DNA of 64,000 bases from Terrabacter sp. Root181. GTDB taxonomy: Bacteria; Actinomycetota; Actinomycetes; Actinomycetales; Dermatophilaceae. This document shows positions 15,200 through 29,370 of this stretch, one piece after another. The notes under the pieces are model-generated. The model ran no database searches and was not told the origin of the DNA. It was given only the letters and a program-made list of their open reading frames with translations. The position numbers and the translations under genes are program-made. The DNA lies in contig NZ_LMHU01000010.1 of NCBI RefSeq assembly GCF_001428505.1, positions 62,001-126,000 on the forward strand, read 5' to 3'. Each line of letters begins with the position of its first letter. The stretch's first letter is position 1.

Positions 15200-15760
15200 T
15201 CAGGCGTGGGCGGCGCGGCGGGCGCGGTAGGCGGCGGTGTGCGCCCGGGCCGCGCAGCCGCCCTCGCAGAAGCGTCGCGAGCGGTTGCGGGAGAGGTCGA
15301 CGACGACGTCGTCGCAGTCGGCGGCCTCGCAGACGCGCAGGCGGGCGAGCTCGCCGGCGCGCACGACGTCGATGACCGCGATCGCCGCCTCGACCGCCAT
15401 CCGCCGGGCGAGCGGGGCGTCGGCGGGGGTGGCGTGGACGTGCCAGCCGACGCCGTCGTGGTCGACGAGCTGGGGGACGGCGCGGGCCTCGGCGAGCAGC
15501 TCGTTGACGAGGGCGACGACGCCTGCCTCGTCCTCGTCCCAGAAGCCGCGCAGCCGGGGGCGTAGCGCGCGGACGGCCGCGAGCTCCGCGGCGTCGCGGT
15601 CGAACCGGCCCGTCCACCCCTGAGCCCGGTAGAGGGTCTCGAGCTCGTCGAGGGTCGTCAGCCGGTCGGGGTCGCCGTCTCCGGGCACCGAGCCCGGCAT
15701 CGTGTTGACGAGGGCTGCCGCTCCGGCGAGGGCGACGTCGGTGTCATGGGTGAAAAGCAT
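15200..15760 (-). CDS. CGNR zinc finger / ABATE-domain transcriptional regulator
   Basis: 186 residues. The N-terminal part (FTHDTDVALAGAAALVNT ... DELETLYRAQGW) matches the stress-linked ABATE domain. The C-terminal part has four Cys (C144, C149, C165, C169) around DLSRNRSRRFC, the place of the CGNR motif (here SRNR), a small zinc finger thought to bind DNA. Such proteins are probable regulators of unknown ligand. It is divergent from the EamA exporter, with a 114-base shared control region, so it may regulate that gene. Confidence 0.85.
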   Translation of the reverse strand: MLFTHDTDVALAGAAALVNTMPGSVPGDGDPDRLTTLDELETLYRAQGWTGRFDRDAAELAAVRALRPRLRGFWDEDEAGVVALVNELLAEARAVPQLVDHDGVGWHVHATPADAPLARRMAVEAAIAVIDVVRAGELARLRVCEAADCDDVVVDLSRNRSRRFCEGGCAARAHTAAYRARRAAHA

Positions 15761-15761
15761 G

Positions 15762-15791
15762 TTGACTCCTGACGGGCGCGATCGCTACTGT
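15762..15791 (+). promoter_or_regulatory. SigA-type promoter for the EamA exporter
   Basis: TTGACT (15762-15767) and TACTGT (15786-15791) are 18 bp apart. This is the best sigma-70-like match seen in the window. Just downstream, TGTCACGAGTGTAATCAC ends in a weak inverted repeat that might be an operator. Confidence 0.55.
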
Positions 15792-15874
15792 CACGAGTGT
15801 AATCACTTTCGGTGCTGACATGACGCGGGCGCGACACGGTGCCGGCCAGTCAGCGGGAACGACGAGGGACAGTC

Positions 15875-17002
15875 ATGGCGGAGCGGGTTGCGATCGGGGA
15901 GCCAGCAGTGGTCGGTGCCGTCGCCGGTGCGGTCGCGGCCGAGGTGACACCGTCCAGGCCGCGCCACCCGCTCGTCGGACTCGGCGTCGCCCTCGCGTCG
16001 GCCGCGGCGTTCGCCACGTCGGGAGCCTTCGGCAAGTCGCTGCTCGTCGGCGGCTGGTCACCCGGAGCCGTCGTGACGATGCGCATCACGCTGGCCGCCG
16101 TCGTGCTGCTGGTGCCCGCCCTGTGGTCGCTCCGCGGCCGGTGGCCGGCGCTTCGGCGCAACGCCTGGGTCGTCGTCGGCTACGGCCTCACCGGCGTCGC
16201 CGGCTGCCAGCTGGCCTACTTCAACGCCGTGACGCACCTCTCCGTCGGCGTGGCCCTGCTGCTCGAGTACCTCGCGCCGGTCCTCATCGTCGGCTGGCTC
16301 TGGCTGCGCCACCGGCAGGCCCCGCGCCGACTCACGCTCGTCGGCGTGGCCCTCGCGGTGTCCGGGCTGCTCCTCGTCCTCGACGTCATCGGCGGCGCCA
16401 GCATCAGCGTCGTCGGAGTCCTCTGGGGCCTGGGCGCGGCCGTCTGCCTCGTGCTCTACTTCCTGCTCGCCGACCACGTCGACGACGACGTGCCGCCCCT
16501 CGCGCTCGCCGGTGGTGGCCTCGTCGTCGGCGCGGTGTCCCTCGGGCTCGCGGGCCTCGTCGGCGTGCTCGACATGTCCAGAGGCGCAGCACGGGTGCCG
16601 CTCGGCGGGGTCGTCGTGGACTGGTGGGTGCCGGTGCTCGTCATCGCCATCGTCGCTGCCGCCTTCGCCTACGTCACGGGGATCGCGGCGGTGCGCATGC
16701 TCGGCCCCAAGGTCGCCTCCTTCGTGGCCCTGACCGAGGTGCTCTTCGCCGTGCTCTTCGCCTGGCTCGTCCTCGCCGAGCTGCCGACGCCCGTCCAGCT
16801 CGTCGGGGGGCTCCTCATCGTCGCCGGCCTCGCGGCCGTCCGCGCCGACGAGTCCCGTGGGCCCGCGCCCCGGGACGGCGCGGCCGACGTGGCCGACGTG
16901 GCCGGCGTGGCCGGCGTGGCCGACGAGCTGGCCACGGGCTCGGGTGACCGGGCCGCCGACCCCGCTGCCGCCCGACGAGCCGAGTCGGCCGGCGCGCCCT
17001 AG
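15875..17002 (+). CDS. EamA (DMT superfamily) transporter
   Basis: A 375-residue integral membrane protein with about ten hydrophobic helices in two EamA repeats, for example VGLGVALASAAAFATSGAF at the start of repeat 1 and SVVGVLWGLGAAVCLVLYFL opening repeat 2. EamA proteins export or import small metabolites such as amino acids; the substrate is not predictable here. The C-terminal tail contains a short Val/Ala/Asp repeat from 9-bp DNA repeats (near 16880-16925). ATG 15875 is preceded by GAGGGA at a 5-nt distance. The CGNR regulator is divergent. Confidence 0.88.
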   Translation: MAERVAIGEPAVVGAVAGAVAAEVTPSRPRHPLVGLGVALASAAAFATSGAFGKSLLVGGWSPGAVVTMRITLAAVVLLVPALWSLRGRWPALRRNAWVVVGYGLTGVAGCQLAYFNAVTHLSVGVALLLEYLAPVLIVGWLWLRHRQAPRRLTLVGVALAVSGLLLVLDVIGGASISVVGVLWGLGAAVCLVLYFLLADHVDDDVPPLALAGGGLVVGAVSLGLAGLVGVLDMSRGAARVPLGGVVVDWWVPVLVIAIVAAAFAYVTGIAAVRMLGPKVASFVALTEVLFAVLFAWLVLAELPTPVQLVGGLLIVAGLAAVRADESRGPAPRDGAADVADVAGVAGVADELATGSGDRAADPAAARRAESAGAP

Positions 17003-17005
17003 GCT
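17000..17005 (+). promoter_or_regulatory. -10 box TAGGCT of a probable leaderless promoter
   Basis: TAGGCT overlaps the stop codon of the EamA gene and ends 7 nt before the ATG of the phosphoesterase. No ribosome site is present. Confidence 0.45.
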
Positions 17006-17012
17006 TGCCGGC

Positions 17013-18140
17013 ATGCAGTGGCGTCGGGCCGTGGTGTGCGTGCTGGGGATGCTCACCCTGGCCGGAGCCGCCGCCTGCACCACGCCGCCATCCCCGACGC
17101 AGCCGCCGTCTGCTGCGGCGCTGACGACAGGCCCCGACCCGGCACCTGCCACGACGTCGGCGCTGCCGGGGCTCATCCGTCCACCGGCCACCGCCGGGGC
17201 ACCCACCCCGTCGGCCCGCGTCCACCTGACCGCGGCCGGTGACTACGGCGCCACCGCGGCGACCGGTGGCGTGCTGCGGGCCCTGGGGGCCAGCGGCTCC
17301 GACGCCCACTTCGCCCTCGGCGACCTCTCCTACGGCTCGCCGGGCGGCGAGGCCTCGTGGTGCTCCTTCGTGACCTCGCGCCTCGGCGTGGGATTCCCGT
17401 TCGAGCTGCTCGCCGGCAACCACGAGAGCGACGGCAGCAACGGCTCGATCGACCGCTTCGCCGCCTGCCTGCCCAACCGGCTCGGCGGGGCCGTGGGGCA
17501 GTACGCCCACCAGTACTACGTCGACCTGCCGCGCTCGACACCTCTCGTACGCGTGGTGCTCGTCTCGCCGGGCCTGACCTTCCCCGACGGCACGTGGAGC
17601 TATGCGGAGGGGTCGGCGCGCTACGCGTGGACCGCGGACGCCATCGACGGTGCCCGACGCGCCGGCATCCGGTGGGTCGTCGTGGCCATGCACGAGCCGT
17701 GCCTCTCGATGGGCCGCTACGGCTGTTCGAGCGGGCCCGACCTGCAGCACCTTCTCGTGTCCAAGCGGGTCGACCTCGTGCTCTCCGGGCACGAGCACCT
17801 CTACCAGCGCACGAAGCAGCTGCGCGAGGGCGCGGGCTGCGCCAGGGTCACCGTCGGGTCCTACTCGCCGGCGTGCGTGGCCGACGCCGACACCTCCATG
17901 GTCGCCGGGGCGGGCACGGTCTTCGCCACGGTCGGGACCGGCGGCGTGGCACTGCGGCAGGTCGCGACGGCCGACCCGGAGCGTGGCTACTTCGCCGCGG
18001 CGTCCGGGACCGGCAGCAAACCCACCTACGGCTTCGCCGACCTGCGCGTCACCTCCGACGAGCTGCGCTACTCGTTCGTGCGGGGAGCCGGAGGCGGCTT
18101 CACGGACTCCTGGGTGCTCCGGCGTACGCCCTCGCTGTGA
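17013..18140 (+). CDS. Lipoprotein metallophosphoesterase (purple acid phosphatase-like)
   Basis: 375 residues. The start MQWRRAVVCVLGMLTLAGAA followed by Cys22 is a lipoprotein signal (lipobox AGAAC-like), so the enzyme should be anchored outside the membrane. Metal-binding motifs of calcineurin-type phosphoesterases are in order: AAGDYG (about 73-78), GDLSYG (about 102-107), GNHES (about 134-138), MHEP (about 225) and GHEHLYQR (about 258-265). These hold a dinuclear metal centre. It probably releases phosphate from extracellular esters; the substrate is unknown. A TAGGCT box 7 nt upstream suggests a leaderless message. Confidence 0.88.
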   Translation: MQWRRAVVCVLGMLTLAGAAACTTPPSPTQPPSAAALTTGPDPAPATTSALPGLIRPPATAGAPTPSARVHLTAAGDYGATAATGGVLRALGASGSDAHFALGDLSYGSPGGEASWCSFVTSRLGVGFPFELLAGNHESDGSNGSIDRFAACLPNRLGGAVGQYAHQYYVDLPRSTPLVRVVLVSPGLTFPDGTWSYAEGSARYAWTADAIDGARRAGIRWVVVAMHEPCLSMGRYGCSSGPDLQHLLVSKRVDLVLSGHEHLYQRTKQLREGAGCARVTVGSYSPACVADADTSMVAGAGTVFATVGTGGVALRQVATADPERGYFAAASGTGSKPTYGFADLRVTSDELRYSFVRGAGGGFTDSWVLRRTPSL

Positions 18141-18465
18141 CCTCCGCTGTGACATCGCTGTGACCGTCGTCGGGCCCACGACCGGTCCGGCCACCTGGCG
18201 CCGACGGCGGATTTCGCCGCCCGGGCGTCCGTCCCGTAAGATCGAGCAGTTGCCTCGGCGAGGGACGGTGCACGGCTGCCACGGCAGGGCGTGACGAGGT
18301 CCGTGATCGACGCGGTGGCCTGACGTGGAGCACTCCACGGTCGGGTTCGCCTCTGCGTGCGGACCACACGACCTTCCCGCTCCGTCACTGCCGATCACCG
18401 CGCGTCGTCCCGCGTCGAGGCCGACCACAACAGACCGCCTCATCCGAGACCCCCAGGAGACCCCC
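18141..18465. other. Leader region of rplY, no gene
   Basis: 325 bases without a gene. TAAGAT at 18237-18242 is a candidate -10, which would give a leader of about 220 nt before rplY. GTGGAGCACTCCAC near 18324-18337 can form a small hairpin. A regulatory ribosomal-protein leader is possible, but I cannot match it to a known motif by eye. Confidence 0.4.
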
Positions 18466-19140
18466 GTGTCCGACAACACCAAGCTCGTCGCCGAGAAGCG
18501 CACCGACTTCGGCAAGGGCGCGGCCCGCAAGATCCGCCGCGCCGGCAACATCCCCGCCGTCATGTACGGCCACGGCACCGACCCCGTGCACATCTCGCTG
18601 CCCGGCCACGACACGATGATGGCCCTCAAGCAGGCCAACGCCCTGCTCACGATCGTCGTCGACGGCAAGGAGCAGCTCGCGCTCGCCAAGGACGTCCAGC
18701 GCGACGCCATCAAGCCGGTCATCGACCACGTCGACCTCGTCGTGGTCCGCAAGGGCGAGAAGGTCACCGTCGACGTCGCCGTGCACCTCGAGGGCGAGGC
18801 CGCTCCCGAGACCGTCGTCACGCTCGACCACAACACCCTGCAGGTCGAGGCGCTCGCCACGAACATCCCCGAGAACGTCGTCGTCTCCGTCGAGGGCCTC
18901 GAGGCCGGCACGCAGATCCTCGCCGGCGCGATCGAGCTGCCCGAGGGCGCGACGCTCGTCACCGACGAGGACGCCCTCGTCGTCAACGTGACGCAGGCGA
19001 TCTCCGCCGAGGCCCTCGAGGCCGAGCTCGCCGAGGCCGAGGCCGAGGCCGGCATCGAGCGCGAGGAGTCCGACGAGGAGGCCGCCGAGGGCGAGTCCGC
19101 CGAGGGCGAGTCCGCCGAGGGCGAGGGCGACGAGGCCTGA
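18466..19140 (+). CDS. rplY: Ribosomal protein bL25, CTC/TL5 form
   Basis: 224 residues. The N-terminal ~90 residues (TDFGKGAARKIRRAGNIPAV, VMYGHG) form the 5S rRNA-binding L25 fold, followed by the C-terminal TL5 beta domain. The last ~40 residues are very acidic, with repeats of EGESA. CTC-type L25 sits on 5S rRNA in the 50S subunit and is stress-linked. GTG 18466 has AGGAGA 5 nt upstream. It is followed by pth, as in mycobacteria (rplY-pth). Confidence 0.95.
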   Translation: MSDNTKLVAEKRTDFGKGAARKIRRAGNIPAVMYGHGTDPVHISLPGHDTMMALKQANALLTIVVDGKEQLALAKDVQRDAIKPVIDHVDLVVVRKGEKVTVDVAVHLEGEAAPETVVTLDHNTLQVEALATNIPENVVVSVEGLEAGTQILAGAIELPEGATLVTDEDALVVNVTQAISAEALEAELAEAEAEAGIEREESDEEAAEGESAEGESAEGEGDEA

Positions 19141-19182
19141 GCCTCCGTCCTTCCGTGGCGCCGCGCGCCACACCACGCGTCC

Positions 19183-19219
19183 ACGGGTCCCGCCCGAGCT
19201 CCGGCTCGGCGGGGCCCGT
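19183..19219 (+). terminator. Hairpin between rplY and pth
   Basis: A near-perfect 15-bp stem (ACGGG..CCCGCC.GAG with one wobble and one bulge) and a 6-nt loop CTCCGG. It may attenuate rather than stop transcription into pth. Confidence 0.55.
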
Positions 19220-19279
19220 GCCCGCACCAGCAGCACCCGACCGTGAGCCCATCACCACCGACCACCGATCGAGGACCGC

Positions 19280-19873
19280 ATGGACACCTGGCTCGTCGTC
19301 GGACTCGGCAACCCCGGGCCCGGTTATGCCGGCAACCGGCACAACGTCGGGGCCATGACGGTCGACGAGGTCGCCGGCCGTGCGGTGGGCGGTCGGGCCA
19401 CGTTCAAGGCGCACAAGGCCGCGCGGGCCCGCGTCGCCGAGGTGCGCCTGCGCGTCGGCGGCCCCAAGGTGGTGCTCGCCGTCCCGTCGATGTTCATGAA
19501 CGAGTCGGGCTCGGCCGTCGCCGGCCTCTCGAAGTACTACGACGTGCCCGTCGACCGTGTCGTCGTGCTCCACGACGAGCTCGACATCGAGGCCGGTCTC
19601 GTGCGGCTCAAGCAGGGCGGCGGCGAGGGCGGCCACAACGGCTTGCGCTCCATCTCGCGCTCGCTCGGCACCCGCGACTACCTCCGCGTCCGACTGGGCA
19701 TCGGCCGACCGCCCGGTCGTCAGGATCCCGCCGACTTCGTCCTCAAGGACTTCTCCAAGGCCGAGCGCACCGAGGTCCTGCCCTTCCTGGTCGACGAGGG
19801 CGCCGACGCCGTCGAGGCGCTCATCGAGGTCGGGCTGCTCGACGCCCAGCAGCGCTTCCACGCGCCGCGCTGA
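19280..19873 (+). CDS. pth: Peptidyl-tRNA hydrolase
   Basis: Releases peptides from tRNAs dropped by stalled ribosomes. 197 residues, normal length. [20 protein letters not shown] (about 6-25) carries the catalytic His21 and substrate Asn. [10 protein letters not shown] and [18 protein letters not shown] are the other conserved blocks, with GGHNGLRSI after them. It lies between rplY and mfd, the conserved order. Confidence 0.97.
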   Translation: MDTWLVVGLGNPGPGYAGNRHNVGAMTVDEVAGRAVGGRATFKAHKAARARVAEVRLRVGGPKVVLAVPSMFMNESGSAVAGLSKYYDVPVDRVVVLHDELDIEAGLVRLKQGGGEGGHNGLRSISRSLGTRDYLRVRLGIGRPPGRQDPADFVLKDFSKAERTEVLPFLVDEGADAVEALIEVGLLDAQQRFHAPR

Positions 19874-19972
19874 CCTGAGCTCCCCGGCGGCCCCCCGCGC
19901 GCTGGGCCTCCACAGTCCGTGCCAGCACCGGCGTCACGGCTGTCGCCGCACCGACCTAGACTGGAGGACCTG

Positions 19973-23653
<3,681 letters not shown>

Positions 23654-23686
23654 GATGTCAGACGCATCCGCCAGAGGAGGAAATCA

Positions 23687-24250
23687 GTGAAGGCTTGGTC
23701 TGCTCAACCCGCGAAGCGCGTGGCCGTCGTCGGCATCGCCGCGCTCGGCGCCGTGTCGCTGCTCGGCGGGTGCGGCTTCGAGACGCGCCAGCAGGCCGCC
23801 GCCGTCGTCAACGGCGACGTCATCCACGAGTCCGACGTGCGCGAGACGTACGACCAGCTCAAGGCGGCCAAGCTCGACTTCGCCGAGAACATCGTCGTCA
23901 CGGCGCTCGTCGCCGCGCCCCTGCTCAAGGACGTCGTCGCGAAGTCCGGCAGCTGGAAGCCCGACGAGACCTATGCCTCGGTCATCTCCTCGATCCCCGA
24001 CGCCACCGACACGACGAAGGAGTTCGTCGCGGCGGTCGCCCTCATCCAGTCGCAGAAGATGACGCCCGCCGACGTCGCCGCCTACCGCGCCGACCTCAAG
24101 AAGGCCGACATCACGGTCAACCCGAAGTACGGCTCGGTCGTGCAGTCCGAGGAGGGGCCGGTCTACTTCACCATCGGCCAGCAGACGCCCAACTGGGTCA
24201 AGCCGAGCGCCAACGCGGCCCCCGCCCCGGCGCCGACCACCGCGCAGTAG
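23687..24250 (+). CDS. SurA N-domain-like lipoprotein (possible chaperone)
   Basis: 187 residues. A lipoprotein signal ends at LLGGC (Cys28). AAVVNGDVIHESDVRETYDQL right after it matches the start of SurA/PrsA-type chaperone N-domains, but no peptidyl-prolyl isomerase domain follows. It would be attached to the outer face of the membrane and may help fold secreted proteins. GTG 23687 has a perfect AGGAGG at 23675-23680. It sits between mfd and mazG, a place often occupied by such a lipoprotein in actinobacteria. Confidence 0.82.
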   Translation: MKAWSAQPAKRVAVVGIAALGAVSLLGGCGFETRQQAAAVVNGDVIHESDVRETYDQLKAAKLDFAENIVVTALVAAPLLKDVVAKSGSWKPDETYASVISSIPDATDTTKEFVAAVALIQSQKMTPADVAAYRADLKKADITVNPKYGSVVQSEEGPVYFTIGQQTPNWVKPSANAAPAPAPTTAQ

Positions 24251-24269
24251 TCCTGCGCCCCTCGCCGTC

Positions 24270-25280
24270 GTGACCGCCCGCGTCGTCCTGCTCGTCACGA
24301 CCCCGCGCATCGCCCCGGGTCTGCTGACCCGAGAGGCGTGGCAGGGTCTCGAGCAGGCGTATGCCGTGTGGGGCCGTCCCGACGAGCCGCAGGTCGCCGC
24401 CGTGGTCGAGGCCGGCATCGAGGTGCTGCCCCGCGAGGACGGGCACCCGGCCGACCTCGCACGTGACCTCGTCACCGCCTCCGCTCTCGGCGATGTCGTG
24501 TGGGTCGGCTCGTCCGACGGCGACCCGGGCCTCAGCGACGCGATCGCCGTCGAGGTGACACGGCTGCCCGAGCCGCCCGAGGTGGAGCTGCTCATCGGCT
24601 CGTTCGACGTGCCCGGCGCGCGGCTGCTCGACGTCGTCGCCGTCATGGACCGCCTCCGGTCGCCGGGCGGCTGCCCCTGGGACGCGAAGCAGACCCACGA
24701 GTCGCTGGTGCCCTACCTCCTGGAGGAGGCGCACGAGGCCATCGAGGCCATCGAGAGCGGCGACCCGGCCCACATGCAGGAGGAGCTCGGCGACCTGCTG
24801 CTGCAGATCGCGTTCCAGTCCCGCGTGGCGGAGGATCACTCGACCGAGCCGTTCGGCATCGACGACGTCGCCGGAGGGCTCGTCGACAAGCTCGTCCGGC
24901 GTCACCCGCACGTCTTCTCCGACGTCGAGGCCGACACGGCCGACGCGGTCGAGGCCAACTGGGAGACGATCAAGGCCGACGAGAAGCAGCACCGGACCCA
25001 TCCCGTCGAGGGTGTCCCGAGCTCGCTGCCGGCCCTGGCCCGCGCCGAGAAGTACGTCTCCCGCCTGCGCCGTGCAGGCCGCGACGACCTCGTCGACGAC
25101 GCGGTCGCGACCGGTGACCTCGGCGCCCAGCTGCTCGACCTCGTCCGCCGCGCACGAGCCGAGGGCGTCGACGCCGAGGCCGCCCTGCGCGAGACCCTGC
25201 GTGGGCTCGAGGCCGCGAGCGCGGCGTGCGCAACCGGCGCGGCCGGCGCAACCGGCGCGCCGGCCCACCCGGACGCCTGA
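24270..25280 (+). CDS. mazG: MazG nucleotide pyrophosphohydrolase
   Basis: 336 residues. The first ~115 residues (VVLLVTTPRIAPGLLTREAW...) form an actinobacteria-type N-terminal domain of uncertain role. The MazG domain runs about 120-245: DRLRSPGGCPWDAKQTHESL, LLEEAHEAIEAIESG, EELGDLLLQIAFQSRVAED, with the Glu/Asp clusters that bind Mg. It hydrolyses NTPs or dNTPs (house-cleaning, possibly ppGpp precursors). It lies 19 bases after the lipoprotein, probably in one operon with mfd. Confidence 0.92.
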   Translation: MTARVVLLVTTPRIAPGLLTREAWQGLEQAYAVWGRPDEPQVAAVVEAGIEVLPREDGHPADLARDLVTASALGDVVWVGSSDGDPGLSDAIAVEVTRLPEPPEVELLIGSFDVPGARLLDVVAVMDRLRSPGGCPWDAKQTHESLVPYLLEEAHEAIEAIESGDPAHMQEELGDLLLQIAFQSRVAEDHSTEPFGIDDVAGGLVDKLVRRHPHVFSDVEADTADAVEANWETIKADEKQHRTHPVEGVPSSLPALARAEKYVSRLRRAGRDDLVDDAVATGDLGAQLLDLVRRARAEGVDAEAALRETLRGLEAASAACATGAAGATGAPAHPDA

Positions 25281-25328
25281 GCCGGCCGGACGCCATAGGC
25301 CCTCGGGTTCGTGAGCCGGCACCAGACG

Positions 25329-25368
25329 GTGAGGGCCGCGTCACCGGGTGCGGTGTCGCGGCCCTCAC
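25329..25368. terminator. Bidirectional terminator between mazG and the sugar-phosphate transferase
   Basis: 12-bp arms GTGAGGGCCGCG and CGCGGCCCTCAC with a 16-nt loop, between convergent genes. Confidence 0.7.
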
Positions 25369-25386
25369 GGGGCTGGCGGAGCGGCG

Positions 25387-26886
25387 TCAGTAGGCGCCGC
25401 GCGAGGCGAAGACCGCGTGGATGGTCTTGGCCATGATCGAGAGGTCCTGGACGATGGACCAGTTGTCGACGTAGTAGAGGTCGAGGCGCACCGTGTCCTC
25501 CCACGAGAGGTCGCTGCGTCCGGACACCTGCCACAGACCGGTCATGCCGGGCCGGACGTGGAGACGGCGCTGGACGTCGGGGACGTAGCGACGCACCTCG
25601 GCCGGCAGGGCGGGCCGCGGGCCGACAAGGCTCATGTCGCCGTTGACGACGTTGATCAGCTGAGGCAGCTCGTCGATGGAGTAGCGGCGGATGAACGCGC
25701 CGACGCGGGTGATCCGGGGGTCGCTCTGGGCCTTGAAGAGGACGCCGTCGGCGTTCTGGTTCAGGTGCGTGATGCCCGACAGCCTGGCCTCGGCGTCGAC
25801 GACCATGCTGCGGAACTTGAGGCACTCGAAGAGCTCGCCGTCGCGCCCCACGCGGGTCTGGCGGAAGAGGATCGGGCCGCCGTCCTGGAGCTTGGTGGCG
25901 ACCGCGACGACGATCATGACGGGCGCGGCGACCAGCAGCAGCAGCGTCGCGCCCATGAAGTCGAACGCGCGCTTGAGGCCGCGGGAGGCGCCCAGGCTCT
26001 GGGGCTGCTCGACGTGCACGAGGGGCAGACCGCCGACCGGGCGCATCGCCATGCGGCCAGAGCTGATGTCGCTGAGGCTCGGCACGACCGCCATCTGCAC
26101 GTGGTGGCCCTCGAGGTCCCAGGCGATCCGGCGGAAGTCGACGGCCGACGGGAACGCGCCCTCGGTGAAGACGACCATGTCGGCCTTCTCGGCGATCACC
26201 GACTCCGCGGTCTGCCCGGTGGTCCCGACGACCGGGACCCCTTGCGGGGTGGACGGTGTGGGCTGCGACTCCGGCGTCAGGGCGCCGACGATGCGGTAGC
26301 CGAGCCAGGTCTCTCGCTCCAGGACCGCGGCGACGTCGTCGACGTGACCGGCCGAGCCCGAGATGAGCACCCGGGTCAGCAGGTGGCCGTGGGCGTGGGC
26401 CCGGTGCACGAGGCGCCGGGCGTACCAGCGCCAGAGCAGCACGAGGGGCAGCCCGATGGCGAAGATCAGCACGAAGAACCCTCGGGAGAGGTTGAACTTC
26501 GTCAGGTAGCTGAGGATGCCGATCGCCCCGGCCGTGAGCCCGGCCGCACTGCAGACCCGCGCGTACTCGATGGTCCCGACGCCCAGGTGGCTGCTCGTGT
26601 ACGTCCCGAGCGCGAGGTTCGCGACCATCCAGGCAGCCACGATCCACAGGCCGACCGACTGGGCGACCTGGTTGACGTCGTTCGCGACGTCGAAGACGTC
26701 GAGACTCGTGCGTCCGACGGCCGCCAGGGCGGTCGCCGCCGTGATGATGACGAGGTCTCCACCGGCGATGCCGAGCTGCAGCAGCCGCTGCCCCCGACTC
26801 CTCTCACTGAGCGGCTGCGTCACAGGACGCGCGCTCACGTTCAGCAGAACAACCCCCGACTCGCGCATGGGCTGACCCATGTCCAC
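25387..26886 (-). CDS. Polyprenyl-phosphate sugar phosphotransferase (exopolysaccharide initiation)
   Basis: 499 residues. Four N-terminal membrane helices and a Rossmann-like region precede a fifth helix (about 300-325) and the catalytic domain of the WbaP/CpsE family: FRQTRVGRDGELFECLKFRS, DELPQLINVVNGDMSLVGPR and RPGMTGLWQVSGRSDLSWED. Such enzymes load the first sugar-1-phosphate onto undecaprenyl phosphate. No other polysaccharide genes are nearby, so it is an orphan that interrupts the conserved mazG-eno neighbourhood. The start is GTG 26886 or ATG 26880; both have G-rich sequence upstream. Confidence 0.9.
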   Translation of the reverse strand: MDMGQPMRESGVVLLNVSARPVTQPLSERSRGQRLLQLGIAGGDLVIITAATALAAVGRTSLDVFDVANDVNQVAQSVGLWIVAAWMVANLALGTYTSSHLGVGTIEYARVCSAAGLTAGAIGILSYLTKFNLSRGFFVLIFAIGLPLVLLWRWYARRLVHRAHAHGHLLTRVLISGSAGHVDDVAAVLERETWLGYRIVGALTPESQPTPSTPQGVPVVGTTGQTAESVIAEKADMVVFTEGAFPSAVDFRRIAWDLEGHHVQMAVVPSLSDISSGRMAMRPVGGLPLVHVEQPQSLGASRGLKRAFDFMGATLLLLVAAPVMIVVAVATKLQDGGPILFRQTRVGRDGELFECLKFRSMVVDAEARLSGITHLNQNADGVLFKAQSDPRITRVGAFIRRYSIDELPQLINVVNGDMSLVGPRPALPAEVRRYVPDVQRRLHVRPGMTGLWQVSGRSDLSWEDTVRLDLYYVDNWSIVQDLSIMAKTIHAVFASRGAY

Positions 26887-28527
<1,641 letters not shown>

Positions 28528-28531
28528 CCTC

Positions 28532-29332
28532 GTGGCCGACCGCACGCCATCCCGCCCGGGCCGCCCGTCGTCGACGGGTCGCCCGGGCGGCGGCGCGCGG
28601 CCGTCCCCGGCCCGCCACGCACCCGGCACGAAGGCGGGCGAGAAACCCGGCGTGAAGCCCGGCGTGAAGCCCGGACCCAAGCCGGGGCCGAAGGCAGCCT
28701 CGAAGCCCGGCACCTCGGCCGGGGGAGCGTCGGGTTCGACGTCCGCCGGCCGGGCCTCCTCCGCACGGTCGACGGGTCGTGCCGGTGCCGGCCGCTCGTC
28801 GGCCACGCGGCCCGGCCAGTCCCGACCCGGGGCCTCGCGCGCGAGCCGCCCCGGTGCGGGCAAGGAGCGCCCGGCTCTCGCGGCCCGCCCTCGCTCGCCC
28901 CAGACGGCCCCGCCGTCGGCCTCGACGGCGTGGGTGCGCGGCGCCATCCTGCTCGGCATCCTCGTCATGCTCGCCGTGACGATCGTGCCGACCCTCCGCT
29001 CGCTCGTGCAGCAGCGGGGCGACGCCTCGGCCATGCACGACAAGGTCGCCGAGCAGCGCGAGACCGTGCAGCAGCTCGAGCGCGAGGCCGCGCTGTGGAA
29101 GGACCCCGCCTACATCGAGGTCCAGGCGCGCGAGCGCCTCAAGTTCGTGCGGGTCGGCGACCGCGCCTACACCGTCATCGACCCGTCCACCGACGACGCG
29201 AGCGCTCCGGCCTCGGAGCGCCCCGTCGTCGCCGCGCCCATGGCCAACGCCGCGTCGCCCTGGTACGGCAAGGTGTGGCAGTCGATCCAGATCGCCGACC
29301 GACCCACCGCGGGTGTCACCCGCACCAGGTGA
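28532..29332 (+). CDS. FtsB/DivIC-like septum formation initiator
   Basis: 266 residues. A long cytoplasmic Pro/Gly/Lys/Arg-rich N-terminus (about 1-130, with KPGVKPG-type repeats) precedes one membrane helix (ILLGILVMLAVTIVPTL, about 137-153). A coiled coil (KVAEQRETVQQLEREAALW) and WKDPAYIEVQARERLKFV follow, the DivIC signature. The family bridges FtsL and FtsQ in the divisome. The gene begins 4 bases after eno, as in Mycobacterium (Rv1024). Confidence 0.9.
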   Translation: MADRTPSRPGRPSSTGRPGGGARPSPARHAPGTKAGEKPGVKPGVKPGPKPGPKAASKPGTSAGGASGSTSAGRASSARSTGRAGAGRSSATRPGQSRPGASRASRPGAGKERPALAARPRSPQTAPPSASTAWVRGAILLGILVMLAVTIVPTLRSLVQQRGDASAMHDKVAEQRETVQQLEREAALWKDPAYIEVQARERLKFVRVGDRAYTVIDPSTDDASAPASERPVVAAPMANAASPWYGKVWQSIQIADRPTAGVTRTR

Positions 29333-29370
29333 CCCGTGGTCACCCCTGAAGCCCGAGAAGTGAGTTCCGC

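Noticed and set aside
16815-19265. 816-codon open minus-strand frame opposite the phosphoesterase and rplY
   Set aside because: Low-complexity translation and clear genes on the other strand; an artefact of base composition.
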